Source: Pseudomonas tohonis (GTDB taxonomy: Bacteria > Pseudomonadota > Gammaproteobacteria > Pseudomonadales > Pseudomonadaceae). From it: DNA of 64,000 nt. The DNA lies in contig NZ_AP023189.1 of the NCBI RefSeq assembly GCF_012767755.2, positions 5,396,001-5,460,000 of the forward strand, written 5' to 3'. The translations under genes and the position numbers were made by a program. Shown one piece after another: positions 32,616-41,569 of this stretch. Under the pieces are notes generated by a model, which saw only the letters and a program-made list of their open reading frames with translations, did not search any database and had not been told where the DNA came from. The first letter of the stretch is position 1, and the number at the start of each line of letters is the position of its first letter.

Positions 32616-34142
32616 CTACGCCTCACAAGGCACCTCGGCCAACGCCTCCACCTCATGGGTGCGCACCTTGCCCAGCAGCATGAACACCAGCACCGCCGTC
32701 AGCCCGGTGATCGCCGCCAGCACCTGCAACAGGGTACGGAACGCCGCGTCATAACCCGGCTGCAACGCTGCCCTGTCCACCCCGAGCAGCGCCGCCGCCC
32801 GGGCCAGGTCACCCATGGCCGCATGCCCGGCGGCACCGATGACCTGCGCCGACGACGCACCCGAGGCCGGTAGCGCCGCGACGACCAGTGCCGCCAGCAG
32901 CGCACCGACCAGCGCGATGGCCACGCCGTCGCCGGACACCCGCACGGTGTTGAAGATGCCCGTGGCCATGCCCGCCCGCTCCTTCTCCACCACGCTCACC
33001 GCCAGCCCGTCCATCAGCCCCCAGGGCAGGCCGATGCCCACGCCCACCACCAGCATCGGCAGCAGCAGCGCCTGCGGCCCGGACGCCAGCGCCACGCTCA
33101 TCCACAACAGCCCGAGCGCGTTCAGCGCCAGGCCCAGCGCCGACAGCAGCCCGGCGGTGAACCAGCGCGACAGCAGCGCCGCCAGCATCGGCACCACCAG
33201 CAAGGGCGCCGACAGCGCGATCATCAGTTGCCCGGCCTGCACCGCGCTCAGGCCATCGGCACCGATGAAACGCCCCGGCAGCAGCACGATCAGCACCACG
33301 AAGGCGAAGGCCGGGGACGCGCCCAGCAGCTGCACCCCGGCGAATTGCGCGCGACGGAACAGGCCCAGCGCCAGCATCGGCCGGGCCACGCGCCGCTCGA
33401 TCACCACGAAGGCCACCAGCAAGGCCAGGCTGCCCCACAGCGAGACCTGCACCAGCGGGTGCGACCAGCCGTGCTCCGGCGCCAGCAGGGTGCCGCAGGT
33501 GAACAGCGTGAGCATCGCGGTGAAGCTGATCGCCCCCGGCCAATCCAGGCCCTGGGCGTTGGGGTCGCGGCTTTCGCGGGCACAGATCGAGACCAGCAGC
33601 GCGCCGGCGACGCCGATCAGGGCCGGCAGCAGGAACACCATGCGCCAGCCCAGGCCGTCGCTCAGCAGGCCGGCCAGCAAGGGGCCGAACGCCAGCCCCA
33701 GGCCGAAGGTGGTGCCCAGCAGGCTGAACACCCGGGTGCGGATCGGGCCGTGGAACTCCTGGGCCAGCGCAGCCATGGCCCCGGCGAAGGCGGCGGAACC
33801 GCCGAGGCCCTGGAGCACACGCAGCAGGTCGAACACCAGCACCGTGGGCGCGAAGGGGATCACCAGGGTCACCGCCGCGAACAGCACCAGGCCCACCCGC
33901 CACACGCGCTTGCGTCCATGGATGTCGGCCAGGCTGCCGGCCGCCATCATCGCGCTGCCGTAGGCGAGGATGTAGCCGTTGGTGACCCAGCCGAGTTCCG
34001 CCGCCGAGCCACCCAGGGCCTGGCTGATGGCCGGCAGCACCACCGCCGGGCCGGTGAAGCACAGCGGGATCAGCACCGCCGTCAGGCAGGCGGCCAGCAG
34101 CAGCCAGCGGCGTGCGCCGGCGGTAAGGGAAGAGTCGGTCAT
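32616..34142 (-). CDS. MFS drug-type exporter (DHA2/EmrB-QacA-like)
   Basis: A 508-aa major facilitator protein with about 14 membrane spans, the DHA2 layout. The motif A-like segment LADIHGRKRVWRVGLVLF follows spans 1-2, and VLQGLGGSAAFAGAMAAL fits motif B/C near span 4-5. I start at the ATG at 34140-34142 (MTDSSLTAG) rather than the open frame from 34217, which would cross the divergent promoter region. It is transcribed away from a LysR gene, which probably controls it. The substrate is unknown; an efflux role is inferred from the family. Confidence 0.88.
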   Translation of the reverse strand: MTDSSLTAGARRWLLLAACLTAVLIPLCFTGPAVVLPAISQALGGSAAELGWVTNGYILAYGSAMMAAGSLADIHGRKRVWRVGLVLFAAVTLVIPFAPTVLVFDLLRVLQGLGGSAAFAGAMAALAQEFHGPIRTRVFSLLGTTFGLGLAFGPLLAGLLSDGLGWRMVFLLPALIGVAGALLVSICARESRDPNAQGLDWPGAISFTAMLTLFTCGTLLAPEHGWSHPLVQVSLWGSLALLVAFVVIERRVARPMLALGLFRRAQFAGVQLLGASPAFAFVVLIVLLPGRFIGADGLSAVQAGQLMIALSAPLLVVPMLAALLSRWFTAGLLSALGLALNALGLLWMSVALASGPQALLLPMLVVGVGIGLPWGLMDGLAVSVVEKERAGMATGIFNTVRVSGDGVAIALVGALLAALVVAALPASGASSAQVIGAAGHAAMGDLARAAALLGVDRAALQPGYDAAFRTLLQVLAAITGLTAVLVFMLLGKVRTHEVEALAEVPCEA

Positions 34143-34183
34143 GTCGAAGGCTCCGCAAGAAAGTCGGAGCAGGCTACGGCGGC

Positions 34184-34246
34184 GGGAATTACGGAAAAAC
34201 AGGCTAGTATTCCGCACTTAACGGAAACCTGAGTCCGCAATCGGAA
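34184..34246. promoter_or_regulatory. candidate operators in the MFS-LysR divergent region
   Basis: CGGAA (34192-34196) and TTCCG (34210-34214) form an inverted pair 13 bases apart, and ACGGAA/TCGGAA recurs at 34221 and 34241. The placement between divergent genes fits a LysR-type operator, but no match to a known site is claimed. Confidence 0.4.
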
Positions 34247-34251
34247 ACCCC

Positions 34252-35151
34252 ATGGAAAGCCTCAACCGCCTCGCCCTCTTCGTCCAGGTCACCGAAAGCC
34301 AGAGCTTCGTCGCCGCCGGTCGCGTGCTGGGCATCTCCGCCTCGGCGGTGGGCAAGGGCATCGCCCGCCTGGAACAGCACCTGGGCGTCCGCCTGTTCCA
34401 CCGCAACACCCGCAGCATCAACCTCACGGTGGAAGGCACGCTGTTCCTCGAACGCTGCCGGCGCATTCTCGGCGAGTTGGAGGCAGCCGAGCACGAGCTG
34501 TCGCAGAACACCCAGGAGCCCAGCGGTCGCCTGCGGGTCAGCCTGCCTTTGGTGCTGGGCCTGTTCCCGGTTGTGCTGCCAGCCTTCATGCGCCGCTACC
34601 CCGGCATCGAACTGGACCTGGACTTCAGCGACCGCCTGGTGGACGTGATCGAGGAAGGCTTCGACGTGGTGGTGCGCAGCGGCATCCCCGAGGACTCGCG
34701 CCTGCGTGCCCGCCAGCTCGGGTCCTTCCACCTGCAACTGGTGGGCTCCCCCGCCTACTTCGCCGCCCATGGCACGCCACGGGTGCCGGCCGACCTGGAG
34801 CGGCACGCCTGCCTGCACTACAAGTTCCCCAGCACCGGCAAACTGCAGAAATGGCCCCTGCTGCTCTCACCCGGCGAAAGCGAGCCCCAGCTGCCCACCA
34901 CCCTGGTGTGCAACCACGCCGACACGCTGATCCGCGTCGCCAGCGAAGGCATGGGCATCACCTGCCTGCCCGACTTCGCCATCCGCGACGCCCTGGCCAG
35001 CGGCCAGTTGCAGACGGTGCTCGAAGACCGCAACCAGCATGCCGGCCACTTCCGCGCCCTGTGGCCCTGCTACAAGCAGATGCCCGCCAAGCTGCGGGTG
35101 TTCGTCGACTTCCTCGCCGAGCACCTGTTCCTCGACCAGCGCCACACCTGA
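34252..35151 (+). CDS. LysR-family transcriptional regulator
   Basis: A 299-aa regulator with an N-terminal winged HTH (residues 1-60: LNRLALFVQVTESQSFVAAG, then SASAVGKGIARLEQHLGVRLF) and a C-terminal periplasmic-binding-protein-like effector domain. The ending region resembles the DsdC/CrgA-like group that controls divergent transporter genes. It is divergent from the MFS exporter with a 109-base gap, so it most likely regulates that gene and itself. The effector is unknown. Confidence 0.93.
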   Translation: MESLNRLALFVQVTESQSFVAAGRVLGISASAVGKGIARLEQHLGVRLFHRNTRSINLTVEGTLFLERCRRILGELEAAEHELSQNTQEPSGRLRVSLPLVLGLFPVVLPAFMRRYPGIELDLDFSDRLVDVIEEGFDVVVRSGIPEDSRLRARQLGSFHLQLVGSPAYFAAHGTPRVPADLERHACLHYKFPSTGKLQKWPLLLSPGESEPQLPTTLVCNHADTLIRVASEGMGITCLPDFAIRDALASGQLQTVLEDRNQHAGHFRALWPCYKQMPAKLRVFVDFLAEHLFLDQRHT

Positions 35152-35164
35152 ACCAAACACCCCA

Positions 35165-35376
35165 CGTAGCCCGGATTTCAGCCGTAGGGTGGGCTTCAGC
35201 CCACCAGCACGAGCACCGCGTGGGCTGAAGCCCACCCTACGAACAGTTCCTCGACCAGAGCCTGGTGTGAGCGCGGCAAACAGCGCTCTGTAGGGGCGAC
35301 TTCAGTCGCCAAGGAGCGCGCAGCGGTCCCATCACCGCATGGGTTTCGCTGCGCTCGCGCAACGCCGCCCGACCCA
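35165..35376. repeat. cluster of extragenic palindromic repeats
   Basis: The gap between the LysR gene and sbcC holds, in order: a GTAGCCCGG copy (35165-35183), an inverted pair GTAGGGTGGGCTTCAGCCC / GGGCTGAAGCCCACCCTAC (35184-35240) and TGTAGGGGCGACTTCAGTCG with AAGGAGCG (35289-35318). It ends with a GGGTTTCGCTGCGCTCGCGC segment (35340-35359) whose reverse complement recurs near 51642-51683. No gene is seen. Confidence 0.8.
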
Positions 35377-38300
35377 TCACAAGGCGAAGCGCGCATCCAG
35401 TCGGCTGTAGCCCATGCCCACGCCCTTGTGCACCTTGAGCTGCACCGGGATGCGCTCCTTGAGCGCTTCGACGTGGCTGATCACGCCGATCATCTTGCCG
35501 CTGGCATTGAGTGCATCCAGGGCATCGAGGGCCACTTCCAGGGTCTCGCCGTCGAGGGTGCCGAAGCCCTCGTCGAGGAACAGCGAATCGATGCTGGTCT
35601 TGTGGCTGACCAGGTCGGACAGCGCCAGCGCCAGCGCCAGGCTCACCAGGAAGCTTTCGCCGCCAGACAGGGTGCGGCAGTCCCGGGCGGCATCGGCCTG
35701 CCAGGTGTCCACCACTTCCAGCTCCAGCTCGCCCAGGGCGCGGCGGCGCAGCTGGTAACGGCCGTGCAAGCGCTCCAGCTGCTGGTTGGCCAGGTGGATC
35801 AGGTGATCCAGGGTCAGCCCCTGGGCGAAGCGGCGGTACTTGGCACCGTCGGCCGAACCGATCAGCCCGTTGAGCCGTTGCCAGAGATCACAGGCGCCTT
35901 CCTGGGCGGCGATCTCGGCGAACAGCGCCTGCTGGTTCTGCCGGCGCTGCTCATCGCCAGTGAGCTGTCCACGCACCTCGCCCTGGCGCTCGGCCAGCGC
36001 ACGCAGTTCCCGTTGCAGCACCTGCAGGCGCTCGTCCAGCTCGGCCAGGGCCAGTTCGGTCCGCGGCGTCGCCTGCAGCTCCGCCAGGCTCTGCCGGGCC
36101 GCGGCCTCCAGGGCCTGGGCTTCGGTCCAGGCCTTCTCCAGGCGCGCCTTGAGCGCCAGTAGCTGGCTGCGCGCGTCCTCGTCCAGCAGCGCGGCGAGGT
36201 ACTGCACCTCATCGGCGAAGGGGCTTTGCGCCAACGCCTGTTCCCAGGCGGCACGCTGGGTGTCGAGCGAGGCACGCGCGGCCTCCAGTCGCTCGACCAG
36301 GCTGTGCTCGCGCCCGCCCAGGCCCTGGCTGCGTTCCTGGGCCAGCGCCAGCCGCTGCTCGGCCTGCTCCAAGGCGGTGGCGGGGTTATCCACAGGGGCC
36401 GGGGGCTCGCCATCGGCCTGGCCGAGCGCGCTCCAACGCTGCTGCCAGCGGTCGGCAGCGCCCTGGGCCGCGTGCAGCTCCGCCAGGAGCACCTGTTCGT
36501 CCCGCTCCAGCCGCTGTTGCCGGGCCTGGGCCTCGCGCCAGGTGCGCGCCTCCGCCTCGCGCTCATCCAGCCAGCCCTCGCTGTCCTCGGGCAGGGCATG
36601 GCCGAACTCGGCCAGGGCCGCGCCCAGCTCGGCGTCCTGGCGGGCCTGCTGCATCTGGAGCTGGCCCAGGTGCCCGGTGTTCTCCGCTTCGCGGCGGCGC
36701 AACGCGTCCTGTTCCTGCAGGGCCAGGGCGTGCCCCTGGGCGGCTTCCAGCTGCTGGCGCTGCGCCTGCTCGCGCTGGGCACGGGCGCCTTCGAGGGCCT
36801 GCTTGAGGCCATCCAGTTCCCCCAGGCTGCGTTGCAGGGCGGCGAGCTCCGCCTGTTGCTGCGCCTGGGCCTCCGCCACCGACTGGGCATCGGCCAGGGG
36901 CCGGCCCAAGGCCGCGCAGTGCTGCTGCCACTGCGCCTGCACCTGGTGCAATTCGTCCTGCAGGCGTTGCGCCTCCTGCTGCCGCTGGCGCAGTTGCGCC
37001 TCCAGCGCGGCCAGCTCGTCACGCAGGGCTTCGCCGCGCTCGCGCACCTGGTCCTGTTCGGCACGCTTGGCCTGAAGGGCGGCCTGGGTGTCGGAGACAT
37101 CCAGCGCTCGGTAGGCGTCGATCGCCGGGTGTTCATGGGAGCCGCACAGCGGGCAGGCTTCCCCCGGCTGCAGGGCGGCGCGGTGGGCTTCGAGCTTGAG
37201 GATGCGCTGCTCCTGCTCCAGCAGCTTTTCCTTGTCCTGGATCTGTTGCTTGAGGTCGGTGAACTGCAGGCGCAGGGCGTCCCGCGCCGCCGCCTTCTCC
37301 ACCTGCGCACGGCCGTCGGTTTCGATGCCGCCCCGTGCGTCGGCCAGTTGCCGCTCCAGGCGCGTGCGGGTATCTGCCAGTTGCTGCAGGCGGGCGAGTT
37401 GGTGGCCCTGGTCGCTGAGGCGCTGCCAGCGCTCGCGCAGGGCGGCTTCGGATTGGCCGGCCAGCAGCGCATCGAGCGCGGCCTGGCGTTGCGCTTCGCC
37501 GTCGCGGGCGCGCTCCAGGCGCTGCTCGCTTTCACCCAGCGCGGCCTGCAGGCGGGCGATGCGTTGCGCCAAGTGCTCCGCGTCCTGGCGTTCCTGCTGC
37601 TGGCGCGCCAGCGACTGGGCGATGGCCTGCGCCAGGTTGCGACGCGCGCCGAGCTGCTCGCGCCAGGCGCCCAGGCGCTCGCCGAGCAGGCCGTGTTGCG
37701 GATTGGCCGCCAGTTGCGCCTCTACCTGCCGGCGCTGATCGGCCAAGGCATCGTGCCGTTCGGCAAGGGCCGTCGCCCGCTGCTGGCTGTAGCCACGCGC
37801 CTGCCACAGGCCGTCGACCACCTCGCGCTCGGCCTGGGCCTTCTGTTCGCGCATCTGGGCCAGGGCCGTGGTGGCCTCCGTGACCGCTTGCCCGGCCCGT
37901 TGCCAATCGCGGTGCTGCGGGCGCAGGCGCTCGGCCGGCTCGCTGGCGGCCAGGCGCTGCAGCTGCGGGCCGGCCTGCTCCAGCGCCTGCCGGGCATCCT
38001 GGCCCTGCTGCACGGCGGCGAGCTGGCGCGCCTCGGCGCCGGCCAGGGCTTCACGCCACTGGCGCTGGCGCTGCAGGCTGTCCTGCTGGCCGAGCAGTGC
38101 CGCTTCACGATCGATGAGCTCGGTGAGTTCGTCCTGCAGCTGCTGGCGCCGCTCCTCGCCCAGCAACTCGACGCCCTCGGCCCGCGCGCGCAGCTGGCCC
38201 AGGGCGGCTTCGGCTTCCCTGGTGCGCTGGTAGACACGCTCGGAGACCAGCCCGTACACCTCGGTGCCGGTCAGTTCCTCCAGCAGCTCGGCGCGCTGGT

Positions 38301-38799
38301 TGGCGCTGGCTTCGAGGAAGGCGGCGAACCCGCCCTGGGCCAGCAGCATGGACTTGGTGAAGCGCTCGAAATCCAGCCCGGTGAGGCTTTCGGTCTGGCG
38401 CAGCTTGTCGTTGATCTTGTCGGTGAGGATCTCGCCATCGGCGATGCGCGCCAGCTCCACCTTCGGCGCCTGCAGGCCGCCATCGACCTTGTCGCGGGCA
38501 CGGCGCTGGCTCCAGAAGGCGCGGTAGCCCACGCCCTTCACCTCGAACTCCACCTCGGCTAGGCAGTCGGCGGTGTGGCGGGTCATCAGTTCGTTGACCG
38601 TGGCGGAGACGCTGCTCATGCGCGGGGTGCGGTGATAGAGCGCCAGGCAGATGGCGTCCAGCAGCGTGGTCTTGCCGGCACCGGTGGGGCCGGTGATGGC
38701 GAACAGGCCGTTGCCGGCGAAGGGCTCGCCGGTGAAGTCGATCTTCCACTCGCCCTTGAGGGAGTTGAGGTTCTTCAGGCGCAGGCTGAGGATTTTCAT
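35377..38799 (-). CDS. sbcC: exonuclease SbcCD, ATPase subunit SbcC
   Basis: SbcC is the SMC-like ATPase that with SbcD cuts hairpins and protein-blocked DNA ends. The 1140-aa protein has Walker A near the N-terminus (GPTGAGKTTLLD), two long coiled-coil arms rich in Gln, Glu, Ala and Arg, and a CxxC zinc hook in the middle (EACPLCGSHEHPA). The C-terminal ABC signature is LSGGESFLVSLALALAL and Walker B is SLFLDEGFGTLD. I start at the ATG at 38797-38799 (MKILSLRLKNLNSLKGEW). It lies 89 bases after sbcD. Confidence 0.95.
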   Translation of the reverse strand: MKILSLRLKNLNSLKGEWKIDFTGEPFAGNGLFAITGPTGAGKTTLLDAICLALYHRTPRMSSVSATVNELMTRHTADCLAEVEFEVKGVGYRAFWSQRRARDKVDGGLQAPKVELARIADGEILTDKINDKLRQTESLTGLDFERFTKSMLLAQGGFAAFLEASANQRAELLEELTGTEVYGLVSERVYQRTREAEAALGQLRARAEGVELLGEERRQQLQDELTELIDREAALLGQQDSLQRQRQWREALAGAEARQLAAVQQGQDARQALEQAGPQLQRLAASEPAERLRPQHRDWQRAGQAVTEATTALAQMREQKAQAEREVVDGLWQARGYSQQRATALAERHDALADQRRQVEAQLAANPQHGLLGERLGAWREQLGARRNLAQAIAQSLARQQQERQDAEHLAQRIARLQAALGESEQRLERARDGEAQRQAALDALLAGQSEAALRERWQRLSDQGHQLARLQQLADTRTRLERQLADARGGIETDGRAQVEKAAARDALRLQFTDLKQQIQDKEKLLEQEQRILKLEAHRAALQPGEACPLCGSHEHPAIDAYRALDVSDTQAALQAKRAEQDQVRERGEALRDELAALEAQLRQRQQEAQRLQDELHQVQAQWQQHCAALGRPLADAQSVAEAQAQQQAELAALQRSLGELDGLKQALEGARAQREQAQRQQLEAAQGHALALQEQDALRRREAENTGHLGQLQMQQARQDAELGAALAEFGHALPEDSEGWLDEREAEARTWREAQARQQRLERDEQVLLAELHAAQGAADRWQQRWSALGQADGEPPAPVDNPATALEQAEQRLALAQERSQGLGGREHSLVERLEAARASLDTQRAAWEQALAQSPFADEVQYLAALLDEDARSQLLALKARLEKAWTEAQALEAAARQSLAELQATPRTELALAELDERLQVLQRELRALAERQGEVRGQLTGDEQRRQNQQALFAEIAAQEGACDLWQRLNGLIGSADGAKYRRFAQGLTLDHLIHLANQQLERLHGRYQLRRRALGELELEVVDTWQADAARDCRTLSGGESFLVSLALALALSDLVSHKTSIDSLFLDEGFGTLDGETLEVALDALDALNASGKMIGVISHVEALKERIPVQLKVHKGVGMGYSRLDARFAL

Positions 38800-38888
38800 G
38801 CAAAAGCCGCCAGGGGATGGGAGCGGCATTCTGGCATTCTCCGCCCGCCCTTGCAGGCCTGGCGGCGATAGCGGGTCCGCCCCGGCGT

Positions 38889-40109
38889 TCAGCTGCGCTC
38901 GCTGCGGACCTCTTCCAGAACGCCACGGTGCAGGTCCCGCAGGCGCCGGGCCTGGTCCTCGTCCAGCTGCTCCAGCTCCAGGCGGCGTACGAACACGTCC
39001 TCGGCGCTGAGCTCGTCCAGCGTCTCGCGTGCGGCGCCCAGCAGGGCCGGAGCCAGGCCGGCACGCTCGCGGCGCAGGCGCAGCACCTCCACCGGCAGGC
39101 CTTCGCACAGCGCGGCGACGCGGCCTTGCAGGTCGCTCAGGTAGTCGTCCGTGCTCACCTGCACCTCCAGCCAGACGGGCCGCTCGGGCGTGCCCCGGCG
39201 GGCCTGCTCGGCGATGGCGCCGGCCAGCTCGGCCAGGGCGCCGCGCACGCTGGCCAGGGGCTGGAAGCAGGGCACCGGCAAGGGCGTGACGCTGCGCAGG
39301 CCCTCGCCATCCACCTCCACCAACAGCACTTCCTTGGCCTGCCCGGCCTCGTCGAAGGACAGCGGGATGGGCGAGCCGCTGTAGCGGATGTGCTCCAGGC
39401 CGCCGACCTTCTGCGGCCTGTGGATATGCCCCAGGGCGATGTAGGCGGCGGGCGGGAAGGCGCTGGTGGGGAAGGCCTCCAGAGCGCCGACGTAGATTTC
39501 CCGCACCGACTCGCTGGCGCTGACGCCGACGGTGGTCAGGTGGCCGGTGGCGAGGATCGACAAGCCGCCGCCCAGCGAGTCGCGGCGCTGCTCGGCCAGC
39601 GCGAACAGCTGGGCGTAATGGGCCTGGATCGCCTGCTGCAGGGACAGCTGCTTGTCCGCCGCGCTCTGCCCGGCCTGGCTCTGCAGCACGTCGCGGGCAC
39701 GCACGAAGGGGATGGCGCAGAGCACCGCACCCGGCTCGCCGTCACGGCCACGCAGCACCAGCACCTGGTCCTGCGGGTCGGCGGCGACGCCCGGCACCAC
39801 GCGGGTGCCCAGGGCCGCCAGCAGGGCCTGGCTCTCGCCGAGCATGGCGGGCGAATCATGGTTGCCGCCCAGCACCACCAGCTGCGCACCGGCGTCGCGC
39901 AGGTCGATGACGAAGCGGTTGTACTGCTCGCGGGCGTAGCTGGGCGGCGCGCCGGTGTCGAACACGTCGCCCGCCACCAGCACCGCGTCCACCCGATGCT
40001 CATGCACCTGCTCCAGCAGCCAGGCGCAGAAGGCCTGGTGCTCGGCCTGGCGGGTCTTGCCCATGAAATGCTGGCCGAGATGCCAGTCGGAGCTGTGCAG
40101 GATGCGCAT
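38889..40109 (-). CDS. sbcD: exonuclease SbcCD, nuclease subunit SbcD
   Basis: SbcD is the Mn-dependent Mre11-type phosphoesterase of the SbcCD complex. The 406-aa protein shows the metal motifs in order: DWHLGQ, GDVFDTG, GGNHDS and GHIHRPQ. I start at the ATG at 40107-40109 (MRILHSSDWHLG); a longer frame to 40157 exists but adds a poorly conserved leader. It is the first gene of sbcDC and diverges from the TAXI gene over a 123-base gap. Confidence 0.95.
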   Translation of the reverse strand: MRILHSSDWHLGQHFMGKTRQAEHQAFCAWLLEQVHEHRVDAVLVAGDVFDTGAPPSYAREQYNRFVIDLRDAGAQLVVLGGNHDSPAMLGESQALLAALGTRVVPGVAADPQDQVLVLRGRDGEPGAVLCAIPFVRARDVLQSQAGQSAADKQLSLQQAIQAHYAQLFALAEQRRDSLGGGLSILATGHLTTVGVSASESVREIYVGALEAFPTSAFPPAAYIALGHIHRPQKVGGLEHIRYSGSPIPLSFDEAGQAKEVLLVEVDGEGLRSVTPLPVPCFQPLASVRGALAELAGAIAEQARRGTPERPVWLEVQVSTDDYLSDLQGRVAALCEGLPVEVLRLRRERAGLAPALLGAARETLDELSAEDVFVRRLELEQLDEDQARRLRDLHRGVLEEVRSERS

Positions 40110-40232
40110 CGGGTCTGTCACTTGTCGCGGGGAACGGGAAGGCGGCCACCTTGTCATTTACCGGCACCGGGAGGCAACCGCCGCTTCGCCAGTGGCTATC
40201 CTTCCCCTCAATTCCCCGCCCCAAGGACTCCC

Positions 40233-41561
40233 ATGCCAAGGTTCCTGAAAGACCTGAAGATCATGCTGCTGGCCAACCTCTGGACCGTGCCCGTGGTGGC
40301 CGCGCTGGTGGGCGCGGTGTTCTATTTCGTCGCCCCGCCGCCGCCCATGCACGCGACCCTGGCCACCGGCGGCGCCAACGGCGGCTACGCGCTGTTCGCC
40401 GAGAAGCTCAAGGAGGAACTGGCGCACCAGGGCTTCACCCTGGAGCTGGTGCCCAGCGGCGGCTCCCTGGACAACCTCGGCAAACTGCAGCGCGGCGAGG
40501 TGCAGATGGCCCTGGTGCAGAGCGGCCAGGAACTGACCCTGCCGGCGCGTGAGCGCGAACGCCTGCACGGCCTCGGGGTGATGTACCAGGAGCCGCTGTG
40601 GCTGTTCAAACGCAAGGACGTGGACATCGACGCCATGGGCGACCTGCTGCAGCTGCGGGTCGCCATCGGCACGCCCAACAGCGGCACCCGCGCCATCGCC
40701 GCGGCGCTGCTGCAGGCCAACCGGATCGAGCCGGAGGGCTACCCGCAGGCCTGGCAGGCATTCAGCGGCACCCGCGCCGCCGACGCGCTGATCGCCGGCG
40801 AGCTGGACGCGGCCTTCTTCGTCGGCCCGGCGGAGAACGCCGTGGTGCAGCGGCTGGCCGCACGCAGCGAGCTGGACCTGGTGAGCCTGCGCCGCAGCGC
40901 CGCCTACCGCGCGCGCCTGCCCTACCTGACGAAACTTGAAGTGGGCGAAGGCCTGCTCAACCTCGCCAGCAACAGCCCCTCGCGGGACATCCTCACCCTG
41001 GGCCCGGTGGCGACCCTGGTGGCCAACGACGAATTCCACCCCTCGCTGACCCCGCTGATCCTCGAAGCCGCCCGCGAGGTGATGAAGAACGGCAGCCTGC
41101 TCGACCCCGCCGGCCGCTACCCCGCCGCCCAGCCGATGACCCTCTCGACGCTGGACGAGGCGGCCTACTACTACAAGAACGGCCTGCCGATCCTGCAACG
41201 CTACCTGCCCTTCCGCATCGCCTCCCTGGCGGACCGCTACATCATCCTGCTGATCCCGCTGCTGGTGGTGATGTTCCCGCTGTTCAAGGCCGTGGGCCCG
41301 GTGTACCGCTGGCGCATCCGCGCGCGCATCTACCGCTGGTACAAGTACCTGCGCGAGATCGACCGCAAGCTGGACGCCGGCACCCTGCGCGAGGAGCTGG
41401 ACGGCGAGATCGGCAAGCTGGAGGAGCTGGAGGACCAACTGGCCAAGGTGGACGTGCCGCTCTCCTACTCCAACGAGCTGTACGACCTGCACGTGCACCT
41501 GCGCTACGTGATCGAGCGGCTCCAGGCGCTGAAGGCCAGGAGCCGCGATGGCGAGGCCTGA
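40233..41561 (+). CDS. membrane-anchored TAXI-family solute-binding protein
   Basis: A 442-aa protein with a TRAP-transporter TAXI-type binding domain (about residues 38-320) starting [17 protein letters not shown], with the typical [10 protein letters not shown] and [16 protein letters not shown] segments. Unlike free periplasmic binding proteins it has an N-terminal membrane anchor ([22 protein letters not shown], about 11-32) and a second span near the C-terminus ([19 protein letters not shown], 336-354), followed by a charged cytoplasmic tail of about 85 residues predicted to be coiled coil. No TRAP permease gene (DctQ or DctM type) is nearby. It ends eight bases from the convergent TPR-peptidase gene. 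The ligand is unknown. Confidence 0.88.
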   Translation: MPRFLKDLKIMLLANLWTVPVVAALVGAVFYFVAPPPPMHATLATGGANGGYALFAEKLKEELAHQGFTLELVPSGGSLDNLGKLQRGEVQMALVQSGQELTLPARERERLHGLGVMYQEPLWLFKRKDVDIDAMGDLLQLRVAIGTPNSGTRAIAAALLQANRIEPEGYPQAWQAFSGTRAADALIAGELDAAFFVGPAENAVVQRLAARSELDLVSLRRSAAYRARLPYLTKLEVGEGLLNLASNSPSRDILTLGPVATLVANDEFHPSLTPLILEAAREVMKNGSLLDPAGRYPAAQPMTLSTLDEAAYYYKNGLPILQRYLPFRIASLADRYIILLIPLLVVMFPLFKAVGPVYRWRIRARIYRWYKYLREIDRKLDAGTLREELDGEIGKLEELEDQLAKVDVPLSYSNELYDLHVHLRYVIERLQALKARSRDGEA

Positions 41562-41569
41562 ACGGGACC

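Noticed and set aside
36226..38562. 778-codon plus-strand open frame inside sbcC
   Set aside because: It is the antisense of the coiled-coil arms of SbcC, giving a Leu/Gln/Gly-rich artefact.
38817..40232. Upstream extension of the TAXI gene on the plus strand
   Set aside because: The open frame runs back through sbcD and would remove the N-terminal membrane anchor; the ATG at 40233 gives a normal protein start.
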